DNA from: Aquilaria yunnanensis
Taxonomy: Eukaryota > Streptophyta > Magnoliopsida > Malvales > Thymelaeaceae
NCBI GenBank assembly: GCA_039654915.1
Contig: CM077597.1
Coordinates: 76,758,001 to 76,822,000, forward strand
Length of the DNA: 64,000 bases
Direction: 5' to 3'
Positions 43,331-53,815 of this stretch are shown here, piece by piece (within the stretch, counting starts at the first letter, position 1; each line of letters begins with the position of its first letter). The notes under the pieces were generated by a model. The model was not told the origin of the DNA, did no database searches, and was given only the letters and a program-made list of their open reading frames with translations. The position numbers and the translations under genes are program-made.

Positions 43331-45111
43331 TCACGTTCACAGCAAAATTCAAAATTAAAACTAAAGGGTACAACCCTTGTTTTGTCCTCTATTTTTTTTA
43401 TTTCTTTCACTTTGGTCACTAACCTTTTATTTTGTTCTTGCAGAATTAATTCCTAACTATTTTAATTTTTACTTGTTTTACTTATTTGTTATTATTACTA
43501 ACCCTTTTTTTTTTTGTTATTAACTTACTAACAACTAACTTTTAATATTATTATTGTTACTAACCTTTTAATTTTTGCATTATTACTAACTTTTATAATT
43601 GTTGTTAACAATTAATTAACTTTTTATTATTGTTGTTAATTAATTAATTTAATTAACTTGGCTAACTTTTTATTATTGTTGTTAATTAATTTAATTAACT
43701 TGTCTAACTTTTTATTATTTTTGTTAATTAATTAATTAACTTCGCTAACTTTTATTGTTGTTAATTAATTAATTTAATTAACTTGGCTAACTTTTATTGT
43801 TGTTAATTAATTAATTTAATTAACTTGACTAACTTTTTATTATTGTTGTTAATTAATTAATTTAATTAACTTGACTAACTTTTTATTATTGTTGTTAATT
43901 AATTAATTTAATTAACTTGACTAACTTTTTATTATTGTTGTTAATCAATTAATTTAATTAACTTGACTAACTTTTTATTATTGTTGTTAATCAATTAATT
44001 TAATTAAACTTGGCTAGTTTTTATTATTGTTGTTAATTAATTTAATTAACTTTGCTAACCTTTATTATTATTTATTTTTAAAGTGGATGGCCAAAAAGCC
44101 CCACTTTATTATTATTAATTTTCCTTTATATAATTTTTTTTTTAATTTAATTCACCTTTACCCTTACTTAAATAAATAAATGAAAATTAAAAGAAGATTA
44201 TTTTTTTAAGCCTAATAAAAATAATTTTTTAAAAAGCCAATTATTTTTATTTTTCTTTTATAAATTGAATAATTATTTAAATAATAAATAACTTTCACTA
44301 AAAAAAAACTAAAAGAAAGATAAGAAAAAGATAAGAAAGATAAGAAAAAGATAAAAAAAAGAAAAGAAAGAAAGAAAAGAAAGAAAAGAAAAAGAAAAGA
44401 TAAAAAAAGAAAAGAAAGAAAGAAAAGAAAGAAAAGAAAAAGAAAAGAAAAGAAAAGAAAGAAAAGAAAGGAAAAATAAAACTAAAAGAAAGATAAAATC
44501 AAAAAGAAAGAAAAGAAAGAAAGAAAAGAAAGAAAAGAAAAGAAAGTGTAAAGAATAAAAAATAAATTTTTTAGATTATTAATAAATCTAAAAACAAAAG
44601 ACTTACAAATTAGTAATAATAAATTCCATAAAAATAATAATTATATAACTAACAATTAATTAAAGTAATTTCCATATCCGGATGATCTAGCAGGATCTAC
44701 GGTTTGGAAAATATCAAACTTTCAAAATAAATAAATTAAATAAAAAGATAAAAATCCATATTTTTACGATATGGATTAAAATTTTCACCAAATTCCGTGT
44801 CCAAATGACTCGGCAGAGTCCATGGTTCGGAAGTATAAAATTCTATACAAATTAATTACTAAAAATTCACATCCGATTAATTCAGTTAAAAATTCTAGAT
44901 TGAAAATTAACTGAAATTTATTTAAAAGCAAAGCGAAACAAAATTAAAATCAACTAAGGTGCCAATTTTTGGGCGTTTTAACAAAGTTGTTTTAACGTAA
45001 CCGTACTCCCGAACCCCCGAACTCTCGTAGACCAATATTTAAGGTGACCAATCGACCTAGGTAAACTGATTGGTGGCGACTCCCGAAAACGATCCGCACG
45101 TTGCCACAGCT

Positions 45112-45130
45112 TGGCGACTCCACTGGGGAC
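45112..45130 (+). other. Primer-binding site (right element)
   Basis: TGGCGACTCCACTGGGGAC, three bases after the 5' LTR; identical to the left element. Tests of the pairing tRNA were not possible; tRNA-Arg is a candidate by analogy with Ogre. Confidence 0.75.
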
Positions 45131-46212
45131 TCCACGTTAGTGAGTCGAGCCTAAAATTGATTTGTTTTGATTTACTTTGCTTATTATGTGGATTTATATG
45201 TTATATTTACTTATTCTAAACATGCATAATGCATTCACAATATGAAGCTCTATACCCGAGCTTTCTCAAATCGAACACAATTCTTTCTAAGCGGAATTGG
45301 TGTTGTTGTCCTTGTGAGGCCATGGTCTCCAAGCCTTCACCGGTTTCAAAGTAGCAAAGTAGTGTATTGCCTCCTGAGACGGTTAGTCTCTGCATGGGCC
45401 CACGAAAAGCTATGACTCGAATTAATCCATTCCTTACATTAACCCTAGAGGGTAAGGAATCGGGCCATCACTATAATTTAGTGATGGGATTCGGGAACTA
45501 TCCCTTGCCTTTTTGATAAGCCACCTTATGCATATAGAACTCCCCACTTAACCATAGAACTGACCATAGAATTTCTACCATTTTACCAACGCCATAAGCA
45601 CGTCCTTGTTATGCTATGTTGTTGCTCTACACTTTTATTTTCTTCGTGTCTTATATTTATGGTTTTAATTCATTTTTCCATAATACTTCATGAGTTGTTA
45701 ATTGCTATTTAACTTATTAATAACCTTATCTTTCTTGTGCAATTATTCTTCATGCATTAAAACCACGCATCAAATTATACTAACTTTTTGGTCTTTATAA
45801 TGACAACTAAAAGTTTTGAAGTTCCACGATAGTGGATAATCAAATTCACTCATCGCATACATCCATTACATTAATCACGTGCATACAAAGTCTGATAAAA
45901 ACATAATCTCATTGCATACATCCATTACATTAATCACGTGCATATAAAGTCTGATAAAAACATAATCTCATTGCATACATCCATTACATTAATCACGTGC
46001 ATATAAAGTCTGATAAAAACATAATCTCGTTGCATACATCCATTACATCAATCATGTGCATACAAAGTCTGATAAAAACATAATCTCATTTTTCCTACAT
46101 GCATCCATTGCATCAATCACATACACATAGGATCTAATAAAATATATCTTACTTTTAAAAGGATAAAATTGGACCTCGACACTGATATTCAACTCGGCTC
46201 CAAATAAGATTA
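45131..46212 (+). other. Leader with ~59 bp tandem repeat (right element)
   Basis: Noncoding leader before gag. Positions 45850-46150 carry four to five units with CATAATCTCATTGCATACAT and CCATTACATTAATCACGTGC. A packaging or dimerisation role is possible but not shown. Confidence 0.75.
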
Positions 46213-47355
46213 ATGGCAGAACAAATCGAAAGACGTCTCATAAAGATAGAGTCCAAGATAGAAAGTATGGCCGAACAAATGAGACAATTGATCGAGTTAA
46301 TCAAGGCGAAAGCAATTCAAGAAGCACAAGTTCAGCCACCCATGACAGAAAAAGAAATGGTCACTTTGTTTGTCCAGACACTGAAATACCCATATTATGA
46401 CAAACTCATTGGCAATTCGGCAACTAATTTCTCCGATGTTGTCATGTCTGGAGAAAGGATCGAGCATGGGATTAGGACTGGGAAGATTGCTGAGTCTTTT
46501 AGTGATCCTATGAAAAGAGGAGGACCATCCAGAACAAAAGATGAAGAAGTACAACAAATAGGACGCGAAAGAGGGATTCCCCTCGTAGGTACTGTGGCTA
46601 CCGGTCCTCGCCTATCCTATTCTGCCAAAAGGCCCAATTATTATCCTACCAATAGGCCCAATGACTATCCTCCCAATATGCCCAATGATTATCCTTCCAA
46701 TAGGCCTAATGATTATCCTCCCAATAGGCCCAACAATTATCCTCTCAACAGGCCTAATCAGTTACGGCCACCTGTTCCGACTCCTCTAGTACCCACACAA
46801 AAACCAAAAGAAGTTTTTGCACCAATTCCCATGACTTACACTGAGTTGTATCCAAAACTCATAGAAAGTCAACTTATCCGTCCAATTCCTACAAATCCAT
46901 TTGGACCCCCATATCCAACGTGGTATGACCCCAACATAACTTGCCCATATCATGATGGCGTTCCAGGCCATGGCTTGGAAAATTGCACAGCATTGAAACG
47001 TATAGTCCAACAATTAATCGAATCAAAGTGGTTGGACTTTTCCGATGAACCGAACGTCACTCACAATCCATTGCCGCCTCGTCAAGAAAAACCAGTCAAT
47101 ATGATAGAAGAACACCGGCTGATGAAAAAGTCAGTCAATGATATCATAACCCCTCTTAAGCATGTATATTCATGCCTTGTGAAAGAAGGGATTATCATGG
47201 GAAAGCCTTCTTTTGGACATGAAGAAGTTGAAGATGAGGAATGGTGCAACTTTCATGACAGTAAGAGTCATTCTATCCAAGAATGCTCAGAATTCCGTAA
47301 GAATCTGCAAAGACTCATAGACTCATCCCAACTTATCGTTTTTATGATGATGTGA
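46213..47355 (+). CDS. gag-like protein (right copy)
   Basis: 380 residues from ATG 46213. It has an N-terminal coiled-coil-like helix (IERRLIKIESKIESMAEQM), a VTLFVQTLKYPYY block, a Pro/Asn/Tyr-rich linker with five to six PN-YP repeats (about residues 140-180), a first CHHC motif starting at Cys244 (CPYHDGVPGHGLENC) and a second at Cys345 (CNFHDSKSHSIQEC), each followed by a short helix. Tandem CHHC motifs with this spacing fit gag of Ogre/Tat-type plant Ty3/gypsy elements. After the stop the related reading continues in another frame to about 47495 (RFYDDVNVIIKEQEV), so the end is frameshifted relative to a presumed ancestor. Likely role: RNA packaging in virus-like particles, if functional. 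Confidence 0.78.
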   Translation: MAEQIERRLIKIESKIESMAEQMRQLIELIKAKAIQEAQVQPPMTEKEMVTLFVQTLKYPYYDKLIGNSATNFSDVVMSGERIEHGIRTGKIAESFSDPMKRGGPSRTKDEEVQQIGRERGIPLVGTVATGPRLSYSAKRPNYYPTNRPNDYPPNMPNDYPSNRPNDYPPNRPNNYPLNRPNQLRPPVPTPLVPTQKPKEVFAPIPMTYTELYPKLIESQLIRPIPTNPFGPPYPTWYDPNITCPYHDGVPGHGLENCTALKRIVQQLIESKWLDFSDEPNVTHNPLPPRQEKPVNMIEEHRLMKKSVNDIITPLKHVYSCLVKEGIIMGKPSFGHEEVEDEEWCNFHDSKSHSIQECSEFRKNLQRLIDSSQLIVFMMM

Positions 47356-48199
47356 ATGTGATCATTAAAGAACAAGAAGTCAATGCTATACCAATCTCAA
47401 AACCTACTCTTAAGCCGTCAAGTCCCAAGGCCATTCCTCTACAAATCAAACAAAACCGAGGTCAAGCTGCTAGGCCCGATGTGATTGGTAATTGAAAGTG
47501 AAGATTTTGAGCTGGAATTACATTGATTTTGGAAGGGCTCCAAGTCAGATCTGACCTAACAGTCCGCATACATTTTCGAATGACAGGGAATCCTTTGAAT
47601 AAACTTGTATCTTTGAAAGCTTGCAAAAGTAATTTAATAGTAAAAATCTCCTAGATTTAGTCCAGAATCTAGGGTGTAGTCTTTGTTAAATGGACACCTG
47701 CTATTCTTTTTCTGGTACAACAAAAAGATGTAATGCGTGCATTTTACTACTTTTCATTTTTACACTCTTTGCCATTATACTATCCATTATAGCCATCACA
47801 CTTTACTTTTCGACAACCGGTAATTCTTTTTGTTCTCTAACAAAAAGATGTTGTGTGTGCATTCTACCACTTTTTAATCCCATTATTACTTCTACACATT
47901 CTACCAATTTTTACCAAAAATTCAATTATTACACCTACACATTCTACCACTTCTTACCAAAAATTCCGTTTTTACATCCATCTCTCACTCATTTCCATTA
48001 TACTATCCATTATTGTTATCACACTTTACTTTGAAAACGATACTACTCGTGGGTGAAAATAAAAATTTAAGGGAGATTTAATAGTGGCGATCTTGAAAGT
48101 GCTGTCAAATCTAGTAAGAAGGATTTCATATGTTGCACCCCAACTCTAAAAAAAAAAAGAATTCATAGTGGTTATCAACATCCTTGCAAGAAGTCTGGG

Positions 48200-48720
48200 G
48201 TTAGCTTCTAAACAAGGTAGTTCTCATATTAAATGACTTCAGTGGCCTCCCAATTCTCACAAATGCTCAATACAAAAAAAAAAAAAGATTCTCAGTTTTC
48301 CGCAACACAAATTCCAACAAAGGAAAGAAGTACATCCCTTCCATCAAAAGCCATTAAAGGGAAAATCCAAAACAAAAAAAAAGAGACTGAGAGCAAACAC
48401 AAGCAGCTAAGGCCACTTGAATCATTTCACTTCAAGAAGGCTATTTTCTCAGTTCTTTGGCAACACAAACTCCGAAAAGAGAAATTCATCCCTTCCATCA
48501 AAAGACAACAAGGGAAAATTCAAAACCAAAAAGGACTGAGAACAAGCACGAGCAAGCAAGGCCACTTGAGTCATCTCACTTCAAGAGAGTTATCAAGTAT
48601 GTCATCACCATAGCTCACAAAAAAAAAAAAAGGAAACAAAAAAAAACAAAAAAAAAACAAAAAAAAAAAAAAGGAAAAAGGGCTCAAACTAGAGCAAAAG
48701 AAAAAAAAAAGAAAAAAGTG
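48200..48720 (+). repeat. A-rich repeat block
   Basis: Three to four imperfect units of about 110-130 bp, each with AAGGCCACTTGAATCATTTC-like sequence and oligo-A, ending in a long A-rich run (48618-48718). Counterpart at about 9600-10330 on the minus strand. Confidence 0.75.
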
Positions 48721-48894
48721 AGCTATGGATTCTAGACTGAAAACCTGCAAAGGCGGTTTAGAACATAAAAGCAACCCTCAAGCCAAGCATACATAAAGAC
48801 CACGATAGTTGGGGGGCAACAGATGAGGTTTAACTTTCTGGAAAGAGTGGCAAGTTTGAGGTCATCACTATTGAGTTTTTCACCATAATCAAAT

Positions 48895-49610
48895 TTGCTC
48901 ACGAGTAGCATTAAAAGACCCTTCTTTCAAACCACTTAAACTTAACTTTCCTCAGACTTATCATCCTTATTCAGCTAAAAGACTATCATTGTGAAACATG
49001 TTTCTACCTTATTTAATACTGCTCACGAGTAGTATTAAAAGACCATTCTTTCACACCACTTAAATTTAACTTTCCTCAGACTTATCATCCTCATTCAGCT
49101 AAAAGACTATCATTGTGAAACATGTTTCTACCTTATTTAATACTGCTCACGAGTAGTATTAAAAGACCATTCTTTCACACCACTTAAATTTAACTTTCCT
49201 CAGACTTAACATCTTCATTCAGTTAAAAGACTATCATTGTGAATCATGTTTCTACCTTATTTAATACTGCTCACGAGTAGTATTAAAAGACCATTCTTTC
49301 ACACCACTTAAATTTAACTTTCCTCAGACCTAACATCCTCATTCAGTCAAAAGACTATCATTGTGAATCATGTTTCTACCTTATTTAATACTGCTCACGA
49401 GTAGTATTAAAATACCCTTCTTTTACACCACTCAAACTTAACTTTACTCAGACCTAATATTTACCTCTTAATATTATTCTCATTCAGCTAAAAGACTGCC
49501 ACAAAAAAAAAACATTCAAACTTAACTTTCCTCACACCTAACATTTACCTCTCGATATCATCCTCATTCAGCTAAAAGGCTATCCTTGTGAATCATGTTT
49601 CTACCTTATT
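48895..49610 (+). repeat. ~124 bp tandem repeat, five to six units
   Basis: Units contain GCTCACGAGTAGTATTAAAA, CCACTTAAATTTAACTTTCC and AAAGACTATCATTGTGAA. The left element has about two units (9220-9430), so the array differs in copy number between copies. Confidence 0.85.
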
Positions 49611-50579
49611 GCCTTGCACAGTTTATGTTTTCGAGTTGGAAAGGGAAGAATGGCAGGATATTTTAATTAAAAACAAAGACCGTAAATTACTTTGTCAAGC
49701 TTTGCAAATTGATGAAAGTTTTTCTTTAAGGCCAAACCATTATTCATTAATGTATGTAGACTTAAAAGTGAGGACATAGCTTGAGTCTTTCTTTAATAAG
49801 ATGTGGTTCTTGTAAGAGAAATTTACGATCAAGTGCCATCACAAAGGTCTAGAAATGCTCGACCTTCTGTTAAATCAAAGGCGAGATGATATCTCTTTCC
49901 ACATAAACACCATATTCATGGGGGCAAAGTAGTCTCTACGAAGCGTAAGAGGAGTACCGCCAACAAAGAAGTTCAATAGACAAGGGGGCAAGTCTTATGG
50001 ATCAAAACATGAGTTCAAGGAAGAGCAATCATTCAGATTATAACATGGGAATAAGTAAGTGTCGGCACGGTCACAAGAAAAGGGGCAAAGCAGACATTGA
50101 AAGTAAAGCCTTTGATGGTATCAAATCCATAACAATGGATGAGTACCCGAAAGAGATATAAATTATGAGGCGGGCCAACTTTAAAGAAATTGAGGCCAAA
50201 ATTCAAGAACAAGTCAAAGAAAGGGGATTTTTAAAAGAGTTAGGCTTTTGAGGCAGTGAACAAAAGCTGGAAAGCATAAAGAGATTCAATGATAGTCCAA
50301 GAAGGCAATTATAAAGAGAATCCAGTAAAGCAAAGATATGAAGAACTAGATCAATCCAAAAAAATAAAAATAAAAATAAAAATAAAACCATCAATTACAC
50401 ATGCTTTGCATTCATGCATTTCACATCATGCATGCATGACTTTTACATGATAGGAATCAAATGGGAAACACATCCACCGCACCGTTACAGCAGTATAAGC
50501 TGAGATCTCAATAATATCAGCTCTTACCAATCTATCACTGGATACACAGCTAATATGCGGGACCAACCCGCATCAGGAA

Positions 50580-50935
50580 TTCAAGGATAAGGTAGACAAT
50601 ATTGTCAAAAGCTTGGCTACCGATTCAATAATCGAGGCTACACCTGGAAGGATAGGATTGGCGCCAGCTAGTAGTATCCAAGATAAGAGATAGCTATAGC
50701 CAAGGATAAGGCAGATATTAAAAAGTATAAAGTAGACAATATTGTCAAAAGCCTAGCAATTGATTCAATAATCGTGGCTACACCTGGAAGGACAAGATTG
50801 ATGCCAGCTTAGCAGCATCTAAGATAAGAGATAGCTGTGGTCAAAGATAAGGCAGACATCAAGAAATATTGTCGTTGAAAATTTGTCAAAAGCGGACAAT
50901 GGATTCAATAGTCAAGGACTGGATCAATGTCATGC
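50580..50935 (+). repeat. ~125-130 bp tandem repeat, about three units (right)
   Basis: Units share AGACAATATTGTCAAAAGC, GATTCAATAATCG, GGCTACACCTGGAAGGA and AAGATAAGAGATAGCT. Mirrors 7870-8215. Confidence 0.8.
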
Positions 50936-51103
50936 CTTACGAGATATCAAAGATAAGAAATATCTATGATACCAAAATAAAGTAGGATCCACTTTTCCGG
51001 TTAAACGGCGGATACGGTACTCCGTGACTCTCAAGTCGGTTCTCTCAGTTGCCCATAATAACTGATTCTTTCCTCTCTTCTTTCTTTTACTTCCCTCTAG
51101 AAA

Positions 51104-51652
51104 TTGGATCCTACTCTTTCTGTCTTACGAAAATATTTTCCTTCTCTCCCAATGAACATTCTCAAAAAGATCTACCAAGTTCGCTGTGAACGATTAAGAG
51201 TTCTGATGCACAAAGGAATCCTTGAAGATGTGCGGTGGTTAATCGAAGCCAAGGTTCGTCTGGCAAGTGAAATCCCAGAGGCATTTGTGTCTCACATGCC
51301 TGGTATAGGCAAAAGCTCTTATGCCAAAAAGCGAAGAGCGAAAAGGTTACAAGTCTGCCATAAATGTGGACGGTGGACTTGTAATACTAAATGTCATTCT
51401 TTAGGGATGATCTCTGATAATCGAGAAGATAAAATACGATTCACTAAGAATGGCCTGAGTAAGGACTCGTTGGATGATATTCAATTGACTCTTGAGACGC
51501 ATTCTTGTGGATCTGTGCAACGTGAACTTCTTGGTTTATGGAGTATTTTTCATGAAGAACGAAACCGTTACAGTCCCGGGAATCTGACTGTAAATGACCC
51601 TGTTTGCCAGCTTGTAAGAAAACTGGATGAGAAGCAAATCCTCGACTCATAG
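51104..51652 (+). pseudogene. CRP1, start codon lost (right copy)
   Basis: The 182-codon frame is otherwise open, but the first codon is TTG where the left copy has ATG. The next in-frame ATG is at 51152, which would drop 16 residues including the conserved LRKYFPSLP block, while keeping the basic run and Cys85/88/93/97 (full-length numbering). Initiation at TTG or at 51152 is possible but weaker. Architecture otherwise equals the left CRP1. Confidence 0.7.
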
Positions 51653-51900
51653 AAGCCGTTAATACCGTTATTGGACGTAAAACCAGTGGAAGATGTGAGC
51701 CACAGTCACAATTACTGTACATACAGTTTGTTATATTTGGAAAAGTTTGCATTTTCTTTTGACAGATGTACATGCTCTCCTAAGTGTAATCGACACGTTA
51801 TCCATTTCATCGCTATAAATGCATGTTTTTCCAGTCGGTTATCTAAGTTTCCTTCAATAACTAATTCCTTTCCATCATCTCTCAAATTCTTCTCTCATCA
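51653..51900 (+). promoter_or_regulatory. CRP2 promoter region (right copy)
   Basis: Contains the shared GCCACAGTCACAATTACTGT box (about 51700-51720), a TTTTGACAGATGTACATGCT segment and TATA box CTATAAAT at 51813-51820, about 80 bp before the ATG. Confidence 0.65.
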
Positions 51901-52449
51901 ATGGATTCTACTCTTTCTACCCTGCGAAAATACTTTCCTTCTCTTCCAATAAAAGTCCTTAAAAAGATCTACCTTGCTAGATGTGAAAGAATCAGAGTTT
52001 TTATGCACAAAGGCATTCCTGATAATGTGCGGTGGCTAATTGAAGCTAAGGTTCGTTCAGCTGGTGAAGTTCCAGAAGCGTTCTTTCCCCGTATGCCCGG
52101 CTTTGGTAAAAGCGCTTATGCCAAAAAGCGAAGAGCAAAGAGGCTAGGTGTCTGTCATAAATGTGGACGATGGAATTGTAATACTAAATGTCACTTTTTA
52201 GGATACATCTCCAGAAATCATGAAGATAAAAGAAAATTCATCAAGAATGGCCTGCGTAAGGAATCTTTGGATGATATCCTATTAACTTTTGAAACACATT
52301 CTTGTGAAATAGTGCAATGGGAAATTATGGATTTATGGTGGACTTTCCGTAAAGAACAGGATCGTTACAGTCTTGGAAATCTAACTTTTAATGACCCTGT
52401 TTGCCAGTTTGTGAGAAAACTGGATGGGAAGCAAATCCCCGACTTATAG
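51901..52449 (+). CDS. CRP2, carlavirus-type four-cysteine basic protein (right copy)
   Basis: 182 residues from ATG 51901, intact. Basic KKRRAKR at 75-81 leads into Cys85, 88, 93 and 97 (C-x2-C-x4-C-x3-C). A conserved tryptophan follows the second cysteine pair spacing (GRWNC). Ends with NDPVCQFVRKLDGKQIPDL. The gap to CRP1 is 248 bp and to CRP3 216 bp, each holding a promoter, so the unit repeated in tandem is gene plus promoter (start-to-start spacing 797 and 765 bp). Carlavirus CRPs act as RNA-silencing suppressors and some bind host promoters; transfer of that role to this protein is inference. Confidence 0.82.
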   Translation: MDSTLSTLRKYFPSLPIKVLKKIYLARCERIRVFMHKGIPDNVRWLIEAKVRSAGEVPEAFFPRMPGFGKSAYAKKRRAKRLGVCHKCGRWNCNTKCHFLGYISRNHEDKRKFIKNGLRKESLDDILLTFETHSCEIVQWEIMDLWWTFRKEQDRYSLGNLTFNDPVCQFVRKLDGKQIPDL

Positions 52450-52665
52450 AAGGCATTGAAGCCGTTACTAGACATAAACTAGTGGAAGATGAGAGCCACA
52501 GTCATGATTGCTGTACATATAAGCTGTCATTTGTCTTTTCTTTTGACAATAATATACTTGCTTTTGTAAGTGTAATTAACACATTATCCCTTTCATCACT
52601 ATAAATATGTGTTAGTTATTTTCGTTTCCTACAATCACTAATTTCTTTCTTTGCCTCCTTTATCA
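52450..52665 (+). promoter_or_regulatory. CRP3 promoter region (right copy)
   Basis: GCCACAGTCATGATTGCTGT box near 52496-52515, a TTTTGACAATAATATACTTG segment, and TATA CTATAAATA at 52599-52607, about 60 bp before the ATG. Confidence 0.65.
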
Positions 52666-53214
52666 ATGGAGTCTTCTCTTTCCGCCCTACGAAAGTATTT
52701 TCTTTCCTTCCCAATAAATGTTCTTAAAAAGATTTATCAAGCTAGATGTGAACGATTCAGAGTATTTATGCACAAAGGCATTCCTGATAATGTGCGGTGG
52801 CTAATTGAAGCTAAGGTTCGTTCAGCTGGTGAAGTTCCAGAAGCGTTCTTTCCCCGTATGCCCGGCTTTGGTAAAAGCGCTTATGCCAAAAAAAGAAGAG
52901 CAAAGAGGCTAGGCGTTTGTCATAATTGTGGATGGTGGATTTGCGGCAATAAATGTCGTTCTCCAGGAGTGATCACCAGAAATCGTAATGATAGAATAAG
53001 ATTCATTAAGAATGGCTTGCGTAAGAAATCTCTAGAAGATATCCGAGAGGTTCTTGAAGCGCATTCTTGCGGAATAGTGCAATTTGAGGTTGTTGGATTA
53101 TGGATAATTCTCCAAAAAGAACGAGAACGTTACAGTCTTGGGAATCTAACCCTAAACGACCCTGTTTGCCAGTTTGTGAAAAAGCTAGATGAGATGCAAA
53201 TCACCGATTCATAG
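52666..53214 (+). CDS. CRP3, carlavirus-type four-cysteine basic protein (right copy, intact)
   Basis: 182 residues from ATG 52666; the frame is open five codons upstream, but those begin at TTG. Basic run at 75-81, cysteines at 85, 88, 93 and 97. The finger is slightly different from CRP1/2 (CHNCGWWICGNKC), which suggests changed specificity. Residues 40-80 are almost the same as in CRP2, hinting at gene conversion between neighbours. The left counterpart is broken by a nonsense codon. Confidence 0.82.
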   Translation: MESSLSALRKYFLSFPINVLKKIYQARCERFRVFMHKGIPDNVRWLIEAKVRSAGEVPEAFFPRMPGFGKSAYAKKRRAKRLGVCHNCGWWICGNKCRSPGVITRNRNDRIRFIKNGLRKKSLEDIREVLEAHSCGIVQFEVVGLWIILQKERERYSLGNLTLNDPVCQFVKKLDEMQITDS

Positions 53215-53815
53215 AAAGCATTGAAGCCATTACTGGACGCAAAGCCAGTGGAAGACGAGGATCAAAGTCACAATTACTGTACATGCTAGCTGTCGCTTTT
53301 GAAATTTTCCTCCCCTTTTGGTAATAATGTATCCACTCCTGACGTGAACCAAAGTCACGATTACTGTACATGCTAGCTGTCGCTTTTGAAATTTTCCTCC
53401 CCTTTTGGTAATAATGTATTCACTCCTGACGTGAACCAAATTCACGATTACTGTACATGCTAGCTGTCGCTTTTGAAATTATCCTCCCAATAATGTACCC
53501 ACTCCTGACATGAGATACAGTTATGATTACTGTATATAGCTGCCACTTTTTAAAATTTTCCTTCTCTTCCAACAATCACGTACCTACTCCTGACGTAAGC
53601 TACAGTAGTGACTACTGTACATGCTAGCAGCTATTTTGAAAATTTTCCTCCTCTTTTAACGATAGTGTACCCATACCTGACCAGAGTCATACTTGTGACT
53701 ACTTTGAATAGCTGGCAATAATGTATCCATTCTTGAAAATAAAATTATTACTTTATCTTTTCATCTCTATAAATATATCCTCTTTTCTTCTTTTCTCACA
53801 TGGGTAAGGATAGGA
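53215..53815 (+). promoter_or_regulatory. LOG promoter with tandem repeats (right copy)
   Basis: Five or so imperfect 80-90 bp units (53262-53715) contain ATTACTGTACATGCTAGCTG, TTTTGAAATTTTCCTCCCC and CACTCCTGACGTGA or CTCCTGACGTAAGC. The TGACGT cores resemble as-1-type bZIP sites common in plant viral and stress promoters. TATA CTATAAATATA is at 53767-53777, about 49 bp before the ATG. The ACTGTACAT box is shared with the CRP2 and CRP3 promoters. Activity is inferred. Confidence 0.68.

Larger units (their letters stand above)
42458..45108 (+). repeat. 5' LTR of the right element
   Basis: Starts TGTTGACACCC and ends TTGCCACA. U3 holds a TATA box at 42961. A GC-rich island lies at 43140-43330, a minisatellite of ttaattaa/gctaac units at 43590-44060 and a (GAAAA/AGAAAG)n purine tract at 44310-44560. 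U5 ends with the conserved GATTGGTGGCGACTCCCGAA. Confidence 0.95.
47496..51103 (+). other. Repeat-rich spacer between gag-like ORF and CRP1 (right)
   Basis: 3.6 kb, in the position where pol would normally start. It contains A-rich repeats (about 48200-48720), a ~124-bp tandem repeat (48895-49610), a unique stretch (49610-50400) and a three-unit repeat (50580-50935). No reverse transcriptase, integrase or protease motif was found in any frame. The last 160 bp form the CRP1 5' region, without a clear TATA box. Confidence 0.75.

Noticed and set aside
43029..43456. Overlapping ORFs of 65-121 codons on both strands of the GC-rich LTR island
   Set aside because: Biased composition removes stops in many frames; the predicted proteins are low-complexity Arg/Pro/Ser runs.
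47496..51103. Hidden pol (protease, reverse transcriptase, integrase) in the spacer
   Set aside because: No frame shows the usual motifs, and the spacer consists mostly of repeats and low-complexity sequence.
51104..53214. CRP genes as retroviral nucleocapsid (CCHC knuckle) or host zinc-finger genes
   Set aside because: The spacing is C-x2-C-x4-C-x3-C with a preceding Arg-rich run, not CCHC; a separate CHHC-bearing gag exists in the element. A host origin cannot be wholly excluded.
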